A DNA stretch of 64,000 nt. Origin: Tridacna crocea. Lineage: Eukaryota > Mollusca > Bivalvia > Cardiida > Cardiidae. Where the stretch lies: assembly GCA_943736015.1 (NCBI GenBank), contig OX031073.1, positions 23,649,210 to 23,713,209 on the forward strand. The letters run 5' to 3'. Position numbers and translations under genes: made by a program. Below are positions 43,119 through 53,879 of this stretch, in pieces. Positions within the stretch are counted from its first letter, which is position 1, and each line of letters opens with the position of its first letter. Below the pieces are notes generated by a model. The model searched no databases, was not told the DNA's origin, and saw only the letters and a program-made list of their open reading frames with translations.

Positions 43119-43206
43119 ATAATGATAAAAACACTGATAACAATAGTAGTTCGATAATTTGATATAATTCTAGTACTTTATTCATATGTTGAAAACTTTT
43201 AAAATA

Positions 43207-43270
43207 ATCCTGAGAGAGACTGGAAGAGAAAGCCATGGAAAATATTGTTGGAATAGGAAAAAATGCCTTG
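43207..43270. mobile_element. hp-MITE fragment
   Basis: AAATATTGTTGGAATAGGAA with AAAATGCC; left part only. Confidence 0.45.
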
Positions 43271-43307
43271 CAATGATTGTACAGTGCTTGTCGAAATTCT
43301 TCTAAAT

Positions 43308-43550
43308 TTCAAATAGACCCTGCGTGGGTCAGTGGTAAAGTCCAGGCCTCGTGACCTTGGGGCCCGGGTTTCGAGCCTAACTGGATACACTAGATTTTTC
43401 GTGGGAGTGCCCTTAGACAAAACACTACAGAGCTCAGCCTAGTGCTAGTAAAACCCATACCTTACATGAATATGTAAGCTATCGCCGTGGTATGACTGAA
43501 ATAACGTTGAAAGTGGTGTAGAGCACCACTCAAATAAATAGATCAATCGA
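43308..43550 (+). mobile_element. SINE (second type)
   Basis: GCGTGGGTCAGTGGTAAAGT (A-box-like), GGGTTTCGAGCCTAACTG (B-box-like), 3' end AACGTTGAAAGTGGTGTAGA and CAAATAAATAGATC. Confidence 0.65.
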
Positions 43551-43928
43551 AATTTCAAAAGGACCTCATTTCTGACAAGAGAAAAGGAACGCTTTTGGCA
43601 ATCAAAAATCATGTAACTTTCTAGATTTATCATACGACTCCAACTTTGCATGGTTGTGGAATATGGGAAATTACATAAATTACACGCTCTCTCCCTCTCT
43701 CTCTTCCCATTCTCTTTGTACTTCCACGATTATTCATATAAAGAGAAAAACGTACGACGTTTACAAATGCACGGCCTGATCTACTTGTACTACTTGTATA
43801 CTACTCAAAACATTCAAGGAATTACAAAATACCGAGATTTAACGAGCTGAAGGAAGATGTGTTTGGAAACATACTGGAAGAAAATACTTGTATCCTTTTC
43901 CCACATTCATTTTTCACTATTCTAATCC

Positions 43929-44209
43929 TTAATCCTTTCCCAAACAATCCCTGGTTTTTACGGGTCTGGAATAGTAGCCTTTAGAAAACATGGTGGGAAA
44001 AGGAGAAAATGCTGGTAACCAGCATTTTCTCCTTTTCCCACCATGTTTTCTACCCTATCATAGACAGAAATCATCTTTTCAGCAAGAGTTGAATTGTCGT
44101 CTGCACATGCTGGAAACGAATTTCAATTTTTGAGTTTTGTGTATTTTGTTGTCTGCAAGTGCTTTGAATTTGGAAAAGTCTTAAATTTTGTTGTTTGGTA
44201 AAGAGTTAA
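43929..44209 (-). mobile_element. hp-MITE subfamily C with duplicated L arm
   Basis: TTAATCCTTTCCCAAACAAT, hairpin with ATGGTGGG paired to CCCACCAT, then an L arm ending at CTGCACATGCT followed at once by a second L arm (GAATTTCAATTTTTGAG...). Ends GGTAAAGAGTTAA. Confidence 0.85.
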
Positions 44210-44221
44210 ACAACATTAATT

Positions 44222-44455
44222 TTGACTCTTTACCACGCAATCACGAATTTTAACACCCCCTGTATAAGAAGCATTTTGAAAACATTGTTGGAAAAAGGAG
44301 AAAATGCTGGTAACCAGCATTTTCTCCTTTTCCCACAACGTTTTCTTCCCCATCCAAACCAAAAATAATTATTTCAGTTACATTTAATTTGTCGTCTGCA
44401 AATCCTTTCAATTTGGGCCAGTCTATTTTTTTTTTGTCGTATGGTAAAGAGTTAA
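44222..44455 (-). mobile_element. hp-MITE, full length
   Basis: TTGACTCTTTACCACGC to GGTAAAGAGTTAA, S arm left. Confidence 0.88.
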
Positions 44456-44522
44456 TTTGTCATCTACCAATACTGCGAATATGGGCAAAATTTCAAATTT
44501 TTTAGCTAGGTAAAAAGCTAAA
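44452..44522 (-). mobile_element. hp-MITE L-arm fragment
   Basis: TTAATTTGTCATCTACCAAT to AGCTAGGTAAAAAGCTAA. Confidence 0.5.
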
Positions 44523-44774
44523 ACACTGCTAGAGTTACACAACATTACAAATCTATTAGAGTGACTTGTCCCTGGAATTATCCATGAGTAATGTTCACTG
44601 TGCTATTCCCAGTCGGCTGTTTATATTTAAACCAGCGTTCTAGTTGGGAAATTCTCAGAATTTATCTAGAACGTTGAGAGGTAACATCGAATAGAGTGGT
44701 AACTTAACAAATGGTATAACTGATAACGTTATAATATATTTTGAATGGTTTGAGTTTTATCGTTTTATTTTTGT

Positions 44775-44895
44775 TTGTTGTATTCAAATATTTTTTCCTT
44801 TTTCACCGCAATATAAACAAATTTATTTTCTGTTTGTATTCAAATATTCTTTCCTTTTTCACCGCAATATAAACAAATTTATTTTCTGTTTTAGA
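44775..44895 (+). repeat. Tandem duplication, about 58-bp unit
   Basis: Two copies of TTTGTATTCAAATATT... through CAATATAAACAAATTTATTT. Confidence 0.85.
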
Positions 44896-44929
44896 TCGAA
44901 ATGTTTCTTTTTTTCCCCTCTCTTAACCT

Positions 44930-45055
44930 TCGACTGCTAAGAGCGACTCGCTGACCTTTTATCGGACGGTGTAGACCAAGATCAGACTGCACAGAACGTG
45001 CAGTCTGATCTTTGATCTACACTGTCCGAAAAGGAGATATTATTCCCCAAAATGT
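44930..45055. mobile_element. GCAGTCTGATCTT hairpin element
   Basis: TTAACCTTCGACTGCTAAGA outer end, hairpin GATCAGACTGCACAGAACGT and its complement, GGAGATATTATTCC. Confidence 0.78.
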
Positions 45056-45284
45056 AACTCTGAAAGAGCAAGATTTTTTTTTAAATATCGAATTGAATAT
45101 TCAGTTTTAGTTATTCTGCAAAATAAAGGTTAAAGAAGCTGTATTGGTCATACTCGTAACTGGATTCAGAAGAAGGAACGATATAGATGGAAAATGAGTC
45201 TGTGTGTTTTTTTTTTCATTCTGAAGCCAATCTACACCGTCCGAAAAACTCTTTAACATATGAGAAAAAATATATTTTTTTTTT

Positions 45285-45700
45285 CATTCTGAAATCATAT
45301 TTGAAGTCTACAGTTTACGATGTGGCTGGAATAATGGTTATTGTCTGTGAAAAGGGGAAAAATATTGTGGGAAAAGGAGAAAATGCCGGTTAACAGCATT
45401 TTCTCCTTTTCCAACAATGTTGTTCAAAGGTTTTCTTAACCCTTTCCCAAACAATCCCTGGTTTTTACGGGTCTGGAATAGTAGCCTTTTGAAAACATTG
45501 TGGGAAAAGGAGAAAATGCTGGTAACCAGCATTTCCTCCTTTTCCCACAATGTTTTCTGCCCTGTCATAGACAGAAATCATCTTTTCAGCAAGAGTTGAA
45601 TTGTCGTCTGCAAATGCTTTCAGTTTGGTCTAGTCCAAAAGTTTGTTGTTTGGGAAAGGGTTAATCATAGTCATTGAAACGGTGGAACAGTGTAGATCGA
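45285..45700 (+). mobile_element. Old hp-MITE copy interrupted by a younger one
   Basis: GATGTGGCTGGAATAATGGT, GGGGAAAAATATTGTGGGAA, hairpin, then TTTTC, the insertion 45436-45664, then TCATAGTCATTGAAAC. The parallel copy at 45770-45978 is uninterrupted at this point. Confidence 0.82.
45436..45664 (-). mobile_element. hp-MITE subfamily C/L inserted in another hp-MITE
   Basis: TTAACCCTTTCCCAAACAAT to TTTGGGAAAGGGTTAA. The flanking TTAA is present once at the equivalent site 45937-45940, proving TTAA duplication. Confidence 0.95.
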
Positions 45701-45769
45701 AAAATCAGTCTATATTTTTTTTTCATTCTGATCTCAATCAACAACCTCCCGAAAACTCCGTACTTATAA

Positions 45770-45978
45770 CAAAAATTTTAGTCTTTCAGACTGAAATCGT
45801 TTGAGTAGTTAACGATGTGGCTGGAATAATGTTTTTATTGTCTGTGAAAAGGGAGAAAACATTGTGGGAAAAGGCCGGGAGAAAATGCTGGTTAACAGCA
45901 TTTTCTCCTTTCCCAACAATGTTTTCAAAAGTTTTCTTAATCATAGTCTTTGAAACTCGGGATTGTGTAAAAGATTTA
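45770..45978 (+). mobile_element. Old hp-MITE copy, empty site
   Basis: Diverged L arm, hairpin GGAGAAAACATTGTGGGAA with a 5-base insertion, S arm containing TTTTCTTAATCATAGTC. Confidence 0.8.
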
Positions 45979-46068
45979 TTCAAATCGGTACGTAAAACGC
46001 CTATAGTATATAAGATTGGTGTAGATTTGATTCTAGCCGTTCAAATTTTCATGCTTTTTTTTTTGTGA

Positions 46069-46820
46069 TAAAAATCTCTTCCTGATTTATTGAAATTCTG
46101 TATGGATTAGCTTTTGGATTTCTTTACCAAAACAACAAAATTCTACTTTAGTTTAAAGAGAAAGTTCTCCATTTACCTCAATATTTTCAAAATTCGCCTG
46201 CTTAAAGACGGGGGAAAAACGCACAAGGTCATATTTCGAACTACAACTGTTCGTCTGCTTCTGTAATATACTGTACAACAGGCGCGTGCACGATCATAAA
46301 CGCGTATAAAAGATGTTGCTAATTTACACATCTCTTTGAAATTTGTCTATTTATTCTGGTTTTATTTTGTAAGAATGTACTTACATAACTATACAGTCAT
46401 TTGTTTTATCTATGACGTGGTGGTTGAATTTTTTTTTTTTTAAAAACTCGCATGGACAATGCGACTAGCACATTAATTTTGTGGACAAGAAAATGATTTT
46501 ATTGATAAACAGGGCTGAAAATATTATTTTTGTTGAGTATTTTCGGTTAGAAAAAAAAATGTTATTTTTAGAAGTTTTTATTTATTTATTTTTTTTTTCG
46601 CCGTGAGAGGTAGTTCTTTGCTTGTATTGTGATGAAAAAATATTATTTAATCTTAAACAAAAATTTAAAGAAAGTTGAATATAAAAAAAAAAATATTGCT
46701 CGGCTAAGTTTATGTAACTTGTTCTATTTTTAAAGATGTTTCTTATTACCGGAAATAACAGGGTGACTTTACCTGTCAATATTATAGTAGATTGCAAACG
46801 CAACGATACGTCATTTTAAC
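46069..46820. other. No recognised feature
   Basis: AT-rich with homopolymer runs of A and T; a segment near 46590-46690 resembles 49380-49455. No gene. Confidence 0.3.
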
Positions 46821-47052
46821 TTAACCCTTTCCCAAACAAGCCCTGGTTTTAACGTGTCTGCATGCAGTAAAAGTCTTTTGAAAACACATTGGGAAAAGGA
46901 GAAATTGCTCATAACGAGCAATTTCTCCTTTTTCCACAGTGTTTTCTACCCTTTTTGAGAACTTTCTGCCATTTTCTTCAAATCAAAAATTGTCGTCTGC
47001 AAACTCTTTCGGTTTGGAAGGGTCCAAAATTTGTCGTTTGGGAAAGGGTTAA
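46821..47052 (-). mobile_element. hp-MITE subfamily C, full length
   Basis: TTAACCCTTTCCCAAACAAG to TTTGGGAAAGGGTTAA. Hairpin centre GCTCATAACGAGC. Confidence 0.9.
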
Positions 47053-47656
47053 GTATGTTCACTAGGTGTCATGCAGGTGTTGCTCCATTTGGAAGCCACT
47101 CCCTATGTTGACTTGGGTTCTCTATCTTTTGACGTTTTTAGTAAAATAATAATTAATAGAAGATGAACTACAACTGTTCCCTTATTTTTTGATTCTACGT
47201 ATAATATCAAAACTAGGTTAAAACTAGCTGTCTGGTAGCTGAGCCCTGTGTTTACTTTTTGCCTGATTTTAAAGTTATTTTTTCTGCCGGCGACTAACAC
47301 ATGACAGATAAGAGACTGTCATTTCCACATTTCCATTCTTTTGAATGATATGATTTGAATTTAAATTTCTTAAGACACCTGCTTTGATATTGTGGCTTCT
47401 ACTGGGCCTTTAAGGATGTCATGGTAATAGCAAAGCAAATTTCCTTCACCAGTACCTTACTTTAATCTAAACAGACCAAAAAATGAGGGAAAAAATAGAT
47501 AAATAAGTGAAGAGATGATTGACAACGATTAGATCTCACACTGTGTTGATAGTACTAACAGAAAACTATTTATCTTTGTCAAGAATTTCTAAGATAATTG
47601 AGACTGGAGATAAAGAAAAATAGATAACTTAACGTTTAAGTAGACAACGCCGTGTG

Positions 47657-47869
47657 TTAACTATTCTGAAACTGAAGAAGACTTTTGAAAACGTTGTGGG
47701 AAAAGGAGAAAATGCTGGTGACCAGCATTTTCTCCTTTTCCCAAAGTGTTTTCTGTATTTCCAGAGATAAGTGTCATTAATAGTATACTATCTAATATTC
47801 CACGAATTTGAGCGCAGATACACTCAAATTGGACAATAATATTATTTTATCGTCTAGTAAAAGAGTTAA
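47657..47869 (-). mobile_element. hp-MITE, diverged
   Basis: TTAACTATTCTG, hairpin centre GCTGGTGACCAGC, ends TAGTAAAAGAGTTAA shared with the next copy. Confidence 0.78.
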
Positions 47870-48092
47870 CTCTTTACCAAACAATAAAATTTTTACACTT
47901 GTCCAATTTAGTATATCTACAGACAAATAAAATGTGCTCATAAAGGAAAAAAGTTTGTCTGACGAGAGGGAAGAAAACATTTTGGACAAAGGAGAACATG
48001 CTGGTTATCAGTATTTTCTCCTTTTCCCAGTGTTTTCAAAGACCTTCTTTTTCAGGGTAAATAAAACTCGGGATTTTGTGCTAAAATGTTAA
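47866..48092 (+). mobile_element. hp-MITE, abutting previous
   Basis: TTAACTCTTTACCAAACAAT to GCTAAAATGTTAA; stem has a few mismatches. Confidence 0.82.
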
Positions 48093-48239
48093 AGTCGACA
48101 GTTGATTGACAAAGATCAGATCTCCAAACCTGTTGATAGAAGAACTAGAAATCTGTTTAAGCCATACCGTTGCAAAAGGTAGACCCTAGAAATGTAGAAA
48201 AATAACCAAGAGCAATTTTTTCCGTCTACGTCCTCGGCC

Positions 48240-48505
48240 AATTTCTTTCCCAGGATTAATGATAGTCACTGCGACAGGATTCATTCCTCTCCCACCGCTG
48301 TACATTGTTTCGACGATGATCATGTGGGAAAGTAGCCAGCGGCTTGGAAAGAAAACTGTGCAAAGTACTGGTAAAAGAAATTTCAGGAATGCATGGATAG
48401 CTGCATTGGTCGCTGCGATATAACTGAACTAGTGTTGAAAACGGCGTTAAACACCATACAATCAATTAATCAATCAATTAATCAATCAGTCAATCAATCA
48501 AACGG
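48240..48505 (+). mobile_element. SINE with (ATCA)n tail
   Basis: ATTAATGATAGTCACTGCGA, AATGCATGGATAGCTGCATT, ATATAACTGAAC, then CAATCAATTAATCAATCAAT tail; head truncated. Confidence 0.75.
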
Positions 48506-48744
48506 TCTACGCAGGCTGACCTGAATGGATACTTTTGCAGACTATATTAAGGAGGATTTTATGCACATTCGTGATGTGTTATATCAAGCAAGTTTTCATA
48601 TGTGACCCGGGACCATCTGGGAATTCCGTACACCAATTAGATTAAGATAAATCAAAGATAGTGCAGGTCGATTTAAGCTGATAGTTCAAAATTGATTGCA
48701 TAACAAGGTAGAATGCCCACTTTTCATACCGAAAATATCTTAAA

Positions 48745-48845
48745 AGCGAAAAGTGACAACCCTGGTCAGCCTGCGCAATTCGCGCAGGCTGACCAGGGTT
48801 GACACCTTTCGCAGTTCCCAGATGGTTCCTTTTTGCATGAGGGGG
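48745..48845. repeat. GCGCAGGCTGA hairpin
   Basis: AACCCTGGTCAGCCTGCGCA opposite GCGCAGGCTGACCAGGGTT. Confidence 0.85.
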
Positions 48846-48944
48846 TCACATATAATTACAGATCCACAAAACTGTTTTGTCTAACAACTAAATGAATCAT
48901 AACGTAGTATGGTCCTTAGAAATGCAGAAATTTATAAATAGAAA

Positions 48945-49020
48945 CAAGTTTCGACTCATGTCAGCCTGCGCAGATCGCGCAGGCTGACATAAATCGATAC
49001 TTTTTGCAGATGCATTAAGC
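48945..49020. repeat. GCGCAGGCTGA hairpin
   Basis: CATGTCAGCCTGCGCAGATC opposite GCGCAGGCTGACAT, followed by ATCGATACTTTTTGCAG. Confidence 0.85.
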
Positions 49021-49601
49021 CCCCTGTTTAGAGAACGTGGATTACATATTTTGTCTGAAGTTCAAGGATAAGTGAATTCCAGATTGAAAAAAAAGGAAGA
49101 AAGCAGAGCAGTAAGAAAAAATGCTGGAATGATTTGACAACCAACAGGTGCCGTTTAGGAAAGTCGGAAGGCATCGCCTCGTTTTTTTTTTTTTTCAAAA
49201 GCACGCGCAATGTTTATAATTATTGTCGCGAAATGTAAGGAATTAAAAGAAAAAAACATATTGTCGGACCTTTTTGTGGACAGTGCAGATTCAAGATAAT
49301 GCTACACCTGATTTTTGATCTACAACCGTCAGATATGATGGGTTTTATACAGTGAATTTTTAAATGCTTCGAGCTACTTTACTATGAGAGTCAGTTCTTT
49401 GCTTATATTGTGCTGAAAAGAAAGGCGTTACCACTTGCTTTTTAAATTTTGTTTTGCAGTTTAATGGTTATGCTACACGGAGAAAACGCGGACAGGACGG
49501 GAAAAGTTTACTTAAGGACAAAAGTGTTATGTGTACAATAAATAGGATTACATTTATAAACTGAGATTTCATTCCAAGTGTTATATCGTTTTATTTCTGG
49601 A

Positions 49602-49611
49602 TCTATATAAA
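49602..49611 (+). promoter_or_regulatory. Possible TATA box
   Basis: TATATAAAAG about 20 bp before the first ATG and 55 bp before the second ATG of the signal-peptide exon. The spacing favours the second. Confidence 0.3.
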
Positions 49612-49628
49612 AGACAAACAATAGGAAA

Positions 49629-49813
49629 ATGTTGTGTAAAATAGCATTTAACTGGGTCGGGCTAATGGTGACCTTGACTTTGATACTGTGTTTATGTGAC
49701 CTTGTGACTGGGTACCCTGTGCTGTTGGACGGTGAAGTTACAGCCCGCAATCCGGACTTTGACTGGTCAAGTTTTCAAAGAATTTTACAGGATTTATTAG
49801 ATAGGTACGAAAA
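49629..49813 (+). CDS. Possible first exon of a secreted peptide precursor
   Basis: ATG at 49629 opens a 61-codon frame: a hydrophobic signal-like segment (VGLMVTLTLILCLCDLVTG) followed by YPVLLDG and an acidic helix-like stretch (NPDFDWSSFQRILQDLLDRY), then donor AA|GTAAGT at 49814, phase 2. TATATAAAAG at 49602-49611 could be a TATA box; if so transcription would begin near or after the first ATG, and the second Met (ATG at 49665) would start a good signal peptide by itself. The layout suits a neuropeptide or small secreted protein, but I do not recognise the family and found no second exon. Confidence 0.45.
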
Positions 49814-49837
49814 GTAAGTATGTTTGTGATACACTTT

Positions 49838-50045
49838 ATGTCTTTGTTTTTCTGTCCGGTGTCTTTGAATGTGTGGTGTCTTTGTGCTTCGTTTTGGTGT
49901 CTTTTTGCCTCGTTGTTCATCTTTGTGGTGTCGTTGTGCGTCTTTGTGATGTCTATGCATCTAAGTTGTGTGTCTTTGTGTGTGTGTTTGGTGTCTTAAT
50001 AAATGCGTTTTGTGCGTCTATTTGATGCCTTTGTGGTATTAAATA
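49838..50045 (+). repeat. Degenerate GTGTCTTTGTG minisatellite
   Basis: Many imperfect repeats of GTGTCTTTG/GCGTCTTTGTG starting 25 bp after the signal-peptide exon donor. Confidence 0.6.
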
Positions 50046-50174
50046 GGACCTCTTTCAAACATCTTGTACTCTCAAATCGTTTTTATGTCCTTTGCAGTAT
50101 GGGTTCTGATCTAAATCGTTTGCAAAAGTAACATAAGTTGGTATGGCACCCTTTTAATAGTTCGTGTGGATGGT

Positions 50175-50404
50175 GTAAACTCATTACCACACAAGGAAAT
50201 TTTAGATCAGTCGAAATTGAAAGCATTTGCAGATAACAAATCCAACATGCCTCAAATAGTTCAATTTGTTTCTGAAAGGATAGAAAACATTGTTGGAAAA
50301 GGAGAAAATGCTGGTTACCAGCATTTTCTCCTTTTCCAAAAATGTTTTCAAAGGGCTACTTCCTGAGGGCCGTTAAAAGTCGTCATTGTGTGGTAAAGGG
50401 CTAA
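50175..50404 (+). mobile_element. hp-MITE, full length
   Basis: TAAACTCATTACCACAC to GGTAAAGGGCTAA. Stem GTTGG variant. Confidence 0.88.
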
Positions 50405-50439
50405 GAGCCATTTTTAACACAATTTCCCTTATACATGTA

Positions 50440-50640
50440 TATGGTCGATGCACCTATCCATGCTTTCCTGGAGTATCTTTCTTCGTATAATATTCACCCA
50501 AGACAATTGTTGCGTCGAAACCATGCGGTAAGAGAGGAATGAATCCGGTCGCAATGACGATTATCATACTTTACACAAAAAAGGGCCGATCTGTTGAATC
50601 TAACCAGCGTCCTGCTTTCAAACCATGAATCTTACCTACT
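50440..50640 (-). mobile_element. SINE, minus strand
   Basis: Contains GCACCTATCCATGCTTTCCT and AGAGGAATGAATCCGGTCGC, the reverse complement of the SINE body. Confidence 0.7.
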
Positions 50641-51375
50641 GACCAATCAGGCTCGGTTTGGCACCTTCTGTTGGGTTAATTACATGATTGTGTAGTACAC
50701 GAAAAGTGGTGGGTCAAAACAAAGTAATACCATAGAACAACCAGGGTCATTATCTTTCAGTAGACTTAGAGGGCGTTTTTTTTTTTTTAATTACAATCTA
50801 ATTTTCGAAGAATACTAGTTGGTTTCTGTACTAAAGAGGCCAGGAGAGAGGTCAGCATTAACGTTTTCAAATGCTTTCTATTGGCTTTATATTTTAATAT
50901 AGTTTGGAAAACAAACAAGTAAAAAAAGCCGCCAAGTACAAACCTCATATGCTTTACATGACGGTCATTTTGACCTACTTCTTGCGTTTTCAAAGTCGCT
51001 TGATCTTGTCCAGCTGTCTTCTTTCTCTTTTAAACGAAATTCTCATATTTTTTTTTCCTTCTGCTTAGATTTATGTACTTAATGAAACATTGGCAAGCAT
51101 GGCAAATTAATATCACAAATCTCACCTGAAATTCGTCATATAGAAATAAACCACGTCTATTTCCTGCTTCGGTTTTTCGAGCTCGCTTTATTTGCAAAGC
51201 CATGACGAAACAACAATTTCGCAAGAAAAATGGATTTAGACGGCAAATTCTGTGCCAGTCTGCTTTTTACACTCACCACTATTGTACAGGTCTGATGACC
51301 TCCCCAATGACATACATAGACAACGCAATAAGGGTCGCAATGACAATGATATGGAACTATCACTATTTTCATGGT

Positions 51376-51605
51376 TTAACACTTTACCAAATGACAAAAT
51401 TTTAGACTGGTTCAAATTCAAAGCACCTGGAGACGACAAAATAAACATGACTAAAAAACTGAAATTTGTTTCCAGTTTGGTAGAAAACATTGTGGGAAAA
51501 AGGAGAAAATGCTGGCTACCAGCATTTTCTCATTTTCCCACAATGTTTTCAAAAGGCCTCAATCTGAGGGTCGTGAAAACTAGGGATTGTTTGGTAAAGG
51601 GATAA
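51376..51605 (+). mobile_element. hp-MITE, full length
   Basis: TTAACACTTTACCAAATGAC to GGTAAAGGGATAA. Confidence 0.9.
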
Positions 51606-51789
51606 ATTATGAACATTATTATACATGCGTGAAAATTATCAGAGTTTCGGTTGCTCTAATGATGCCGATAATTTCCTAATGCATTACGGATGTGAGGATT
51701 GATGGTTCGATTGGTCGAAAGTAGTCCCAGTCATATATAACTATATATATGGCCCGCACACGAGAAAAGGGGTATTCGAACATTTGCGT

Positions 51790-51845
51790 AAATTGTCGTT
51801 TCGAATCAGCCTGCGCAGTTCACGCAGGCTTATCCAAGACGTCAC
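51790..51845. repeat. GCGCAGGCTGA hairpin, diverged
   Basis: GAATCAGCCTGCGCAGTTCA then CGCAGGCTTATCC. Confidence 0.65.
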
Positions 51846-51902
51846 TTTACAGCTACATTAGATTTTCTACTACATTAGATTTGCGCAAACCAGAAAAATT
51901 AC

Positions 51903-52136
51903 TTAACTCATTACCAAACGACAAAATTTTAGACTGGTTCAAATTGAAAGCATTTGCAGATGACGAAATAAAGGTGACTGAATAATTGAAATTTGTTCTG
52001 GGAAGGATAGAAAACACTGTGGGAAAAGGAGAAAATGCTGGTTACCAGCATTTTCTCCTTTTCCTACAGTGTTTTCAAGAGGCTTCTTTCTCAGGGGGCG
52101 TCAAAAGTAGGGATCGATTGTGTGGTAATGGGATAA
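51903..52136 (+). mobile_element. hp-MITE, full length
   Basis: TTAACTCATTACCAAACGAC to GGTAATGGGATAA. Stem CACTGTGGG with CCTACAGTG. Confidence 0.92.
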
Positions 52137-52747
52137 AAATGGAAAGTAGCTGATCCAAAACGACATTTTACGCAAATTTGTCATCTAACGGTATTGGAGA
52201 TATTGTACCGAACGGACAAACGGACGGACGGAGAACTCAAAACTATTCCTACGCTTTCGGTAGGGGGATAAAAACCAAGAAATACCATACAACGAACAAG
52301 GCCGCAATTATCTCTTTCTTTTCACGGTTGGAATTTACAATTTTATATATACAAACTTTTACATAGGACTTTAATGATATTAAGCAGAGTTTAGCCAACT
52401 CTAATGTTTCCGATATGATTTCCTGATACGGATGCAAGAATTGGGTGGTTCCGATATGTCGAAAATGGTCCCATTATATATGATTATACACTTGTATATG
52501 GTAACACTGGTGTTTGAAGACCGCTTGTTTAACTCTTTACTACGGGAAAAAAATACCAGATTGGGCCAAGTAACCAAGTCTAAAGTTTTTATAGCCATAA
52601 ACACGATTTTTATGTATCCTTTTTTTTAGACAGAATATCTTCAACCTTTGGTAACTGCTACGTGTAGATGAATTATATATGTATTATATTTTAATGGCTA
52701 GAAGCTGTATAAGCTCACGTCAATAAAGAATGTCAGTGTCGAAAGTA

Positions 52748-53745
52748 CAGGGTGTCCGGAAAGTAAGGTAACACTTTCGTACATTTATATTTTGGCTTAA
52801 AATACAAGATAACGAGATGAAATATATATACATGTAAATAAAACGTTTAAGTTTTTTTGTGTGATGATTTAATTCAATTTTCTTAACACTTTATGCTTTT
52901 ATACAGATTTCAATTCAAAAGTCCTTTTTCTGTCATTGGCGTCATTTTACAATTAATGACGTTTGCAGCGAGACGGCAGATTATGCTCTTACCATGCCGA
53001 TCATGCCGGATGATATTGTGAATCACTTGAGTGCACATTTCAATATCAATCTATTTCAGTGTAAGAGGTCTTTAACAATATAGCTGTGCTGTCTTGGTTG
53101 AGGCTGTCAACCTTTGACCTTTTAAACTAACAGAAAGAAGTCGCGCATGTTGAAATCAGAATAAAGTCGCCCTCATTGCAAAGCAATTGGTTCATGCAGG
53201 AAAGTGCTACGCCACACACATCTAAATCTGTGGCAGACTTTTTACATTATATGTTCAGTGATATAGAGTAATGTCTAAACGATATCCGGAGGTAAGACAT
53301 GGCCTGCACACAGTCCAAAACTCAACCTTAACCTGCACGACTTCCTCCTTTGCAGTGTGTTGAAGTCAAAGGTCTACGATCCGAACCTAAACAACCCAGA
53401 CCTGTCGTTAAAAAAAATCCTTCTAGTGAAATCAGTATGATTGATGTTTGAATGCATTTCAAAGTGAGCGAAAAATTCATTGTGCGTGTTCGGAAAGGAA
53501 AGAGTGTAAAAGACAGTCACATTGAAAACGTCATTAATTACTAAAATGACTTCAATGACTGAAAAAGGACTTTTGAAGTGAAATATGTATAAAAGCGCAA
53601 AGTGTTATGAAAATTCAATTAAATTATCACACAAAAAAACTTACACGTTTTATCTACATGTATATATATTTTTCATCTCGTTATCCTATATTTTAAGCCA
53701 AAATATAAAAGTACGAAAGTGTTACCTTACTTTCCGGACACCCTG
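52748..53745 (+). mobile_element. Decayed mariner-like transposon
   Basis: 998 bp between TA dinucleotides. TIRs begin CAGGGTGTCCGGAAAGTAAG and extend about 130 bp. It encloses remnants of a mariner transposase. Confidence 0.88.
53187..53551 (+). pseudogene. Mariner transposase remnant
   Basis: Frame pieces FMQESATPHTSKSVADF (catalytic-core region; usual Asp changed to Glu), then TWPAHSPKLNL...LKSKVYDPN (usual third Asp changed to Lys) and a C-terminal VRKGKSVKDSHIENVIN before a stop. Frameshifts separate the pieces and the N-terminal DNA-binding part is missing, so it is dead. Confidence 0.85.
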
Positions 53746-53795
53746 TATTTGCAGGAAACATATTGAAAGTTACTGAAAGCCCATAATTGCCCTGT

Positions 53796-53879
53796 AAAAG
53801 GTTACCCTAGCATTTTCTTCTTTTCCAACAATGTTTTCAAAAAGCCTTTTATTCCCAAGGATTGTGCGGTAAAGACTAA
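53796..53879 (+). mobile_element. hp-MITE right half
   Basis: GGTTACCCTAGCATTTTCTT, S arm, GTGCGGTAAAGACTAAA. Confidence 0.6.
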
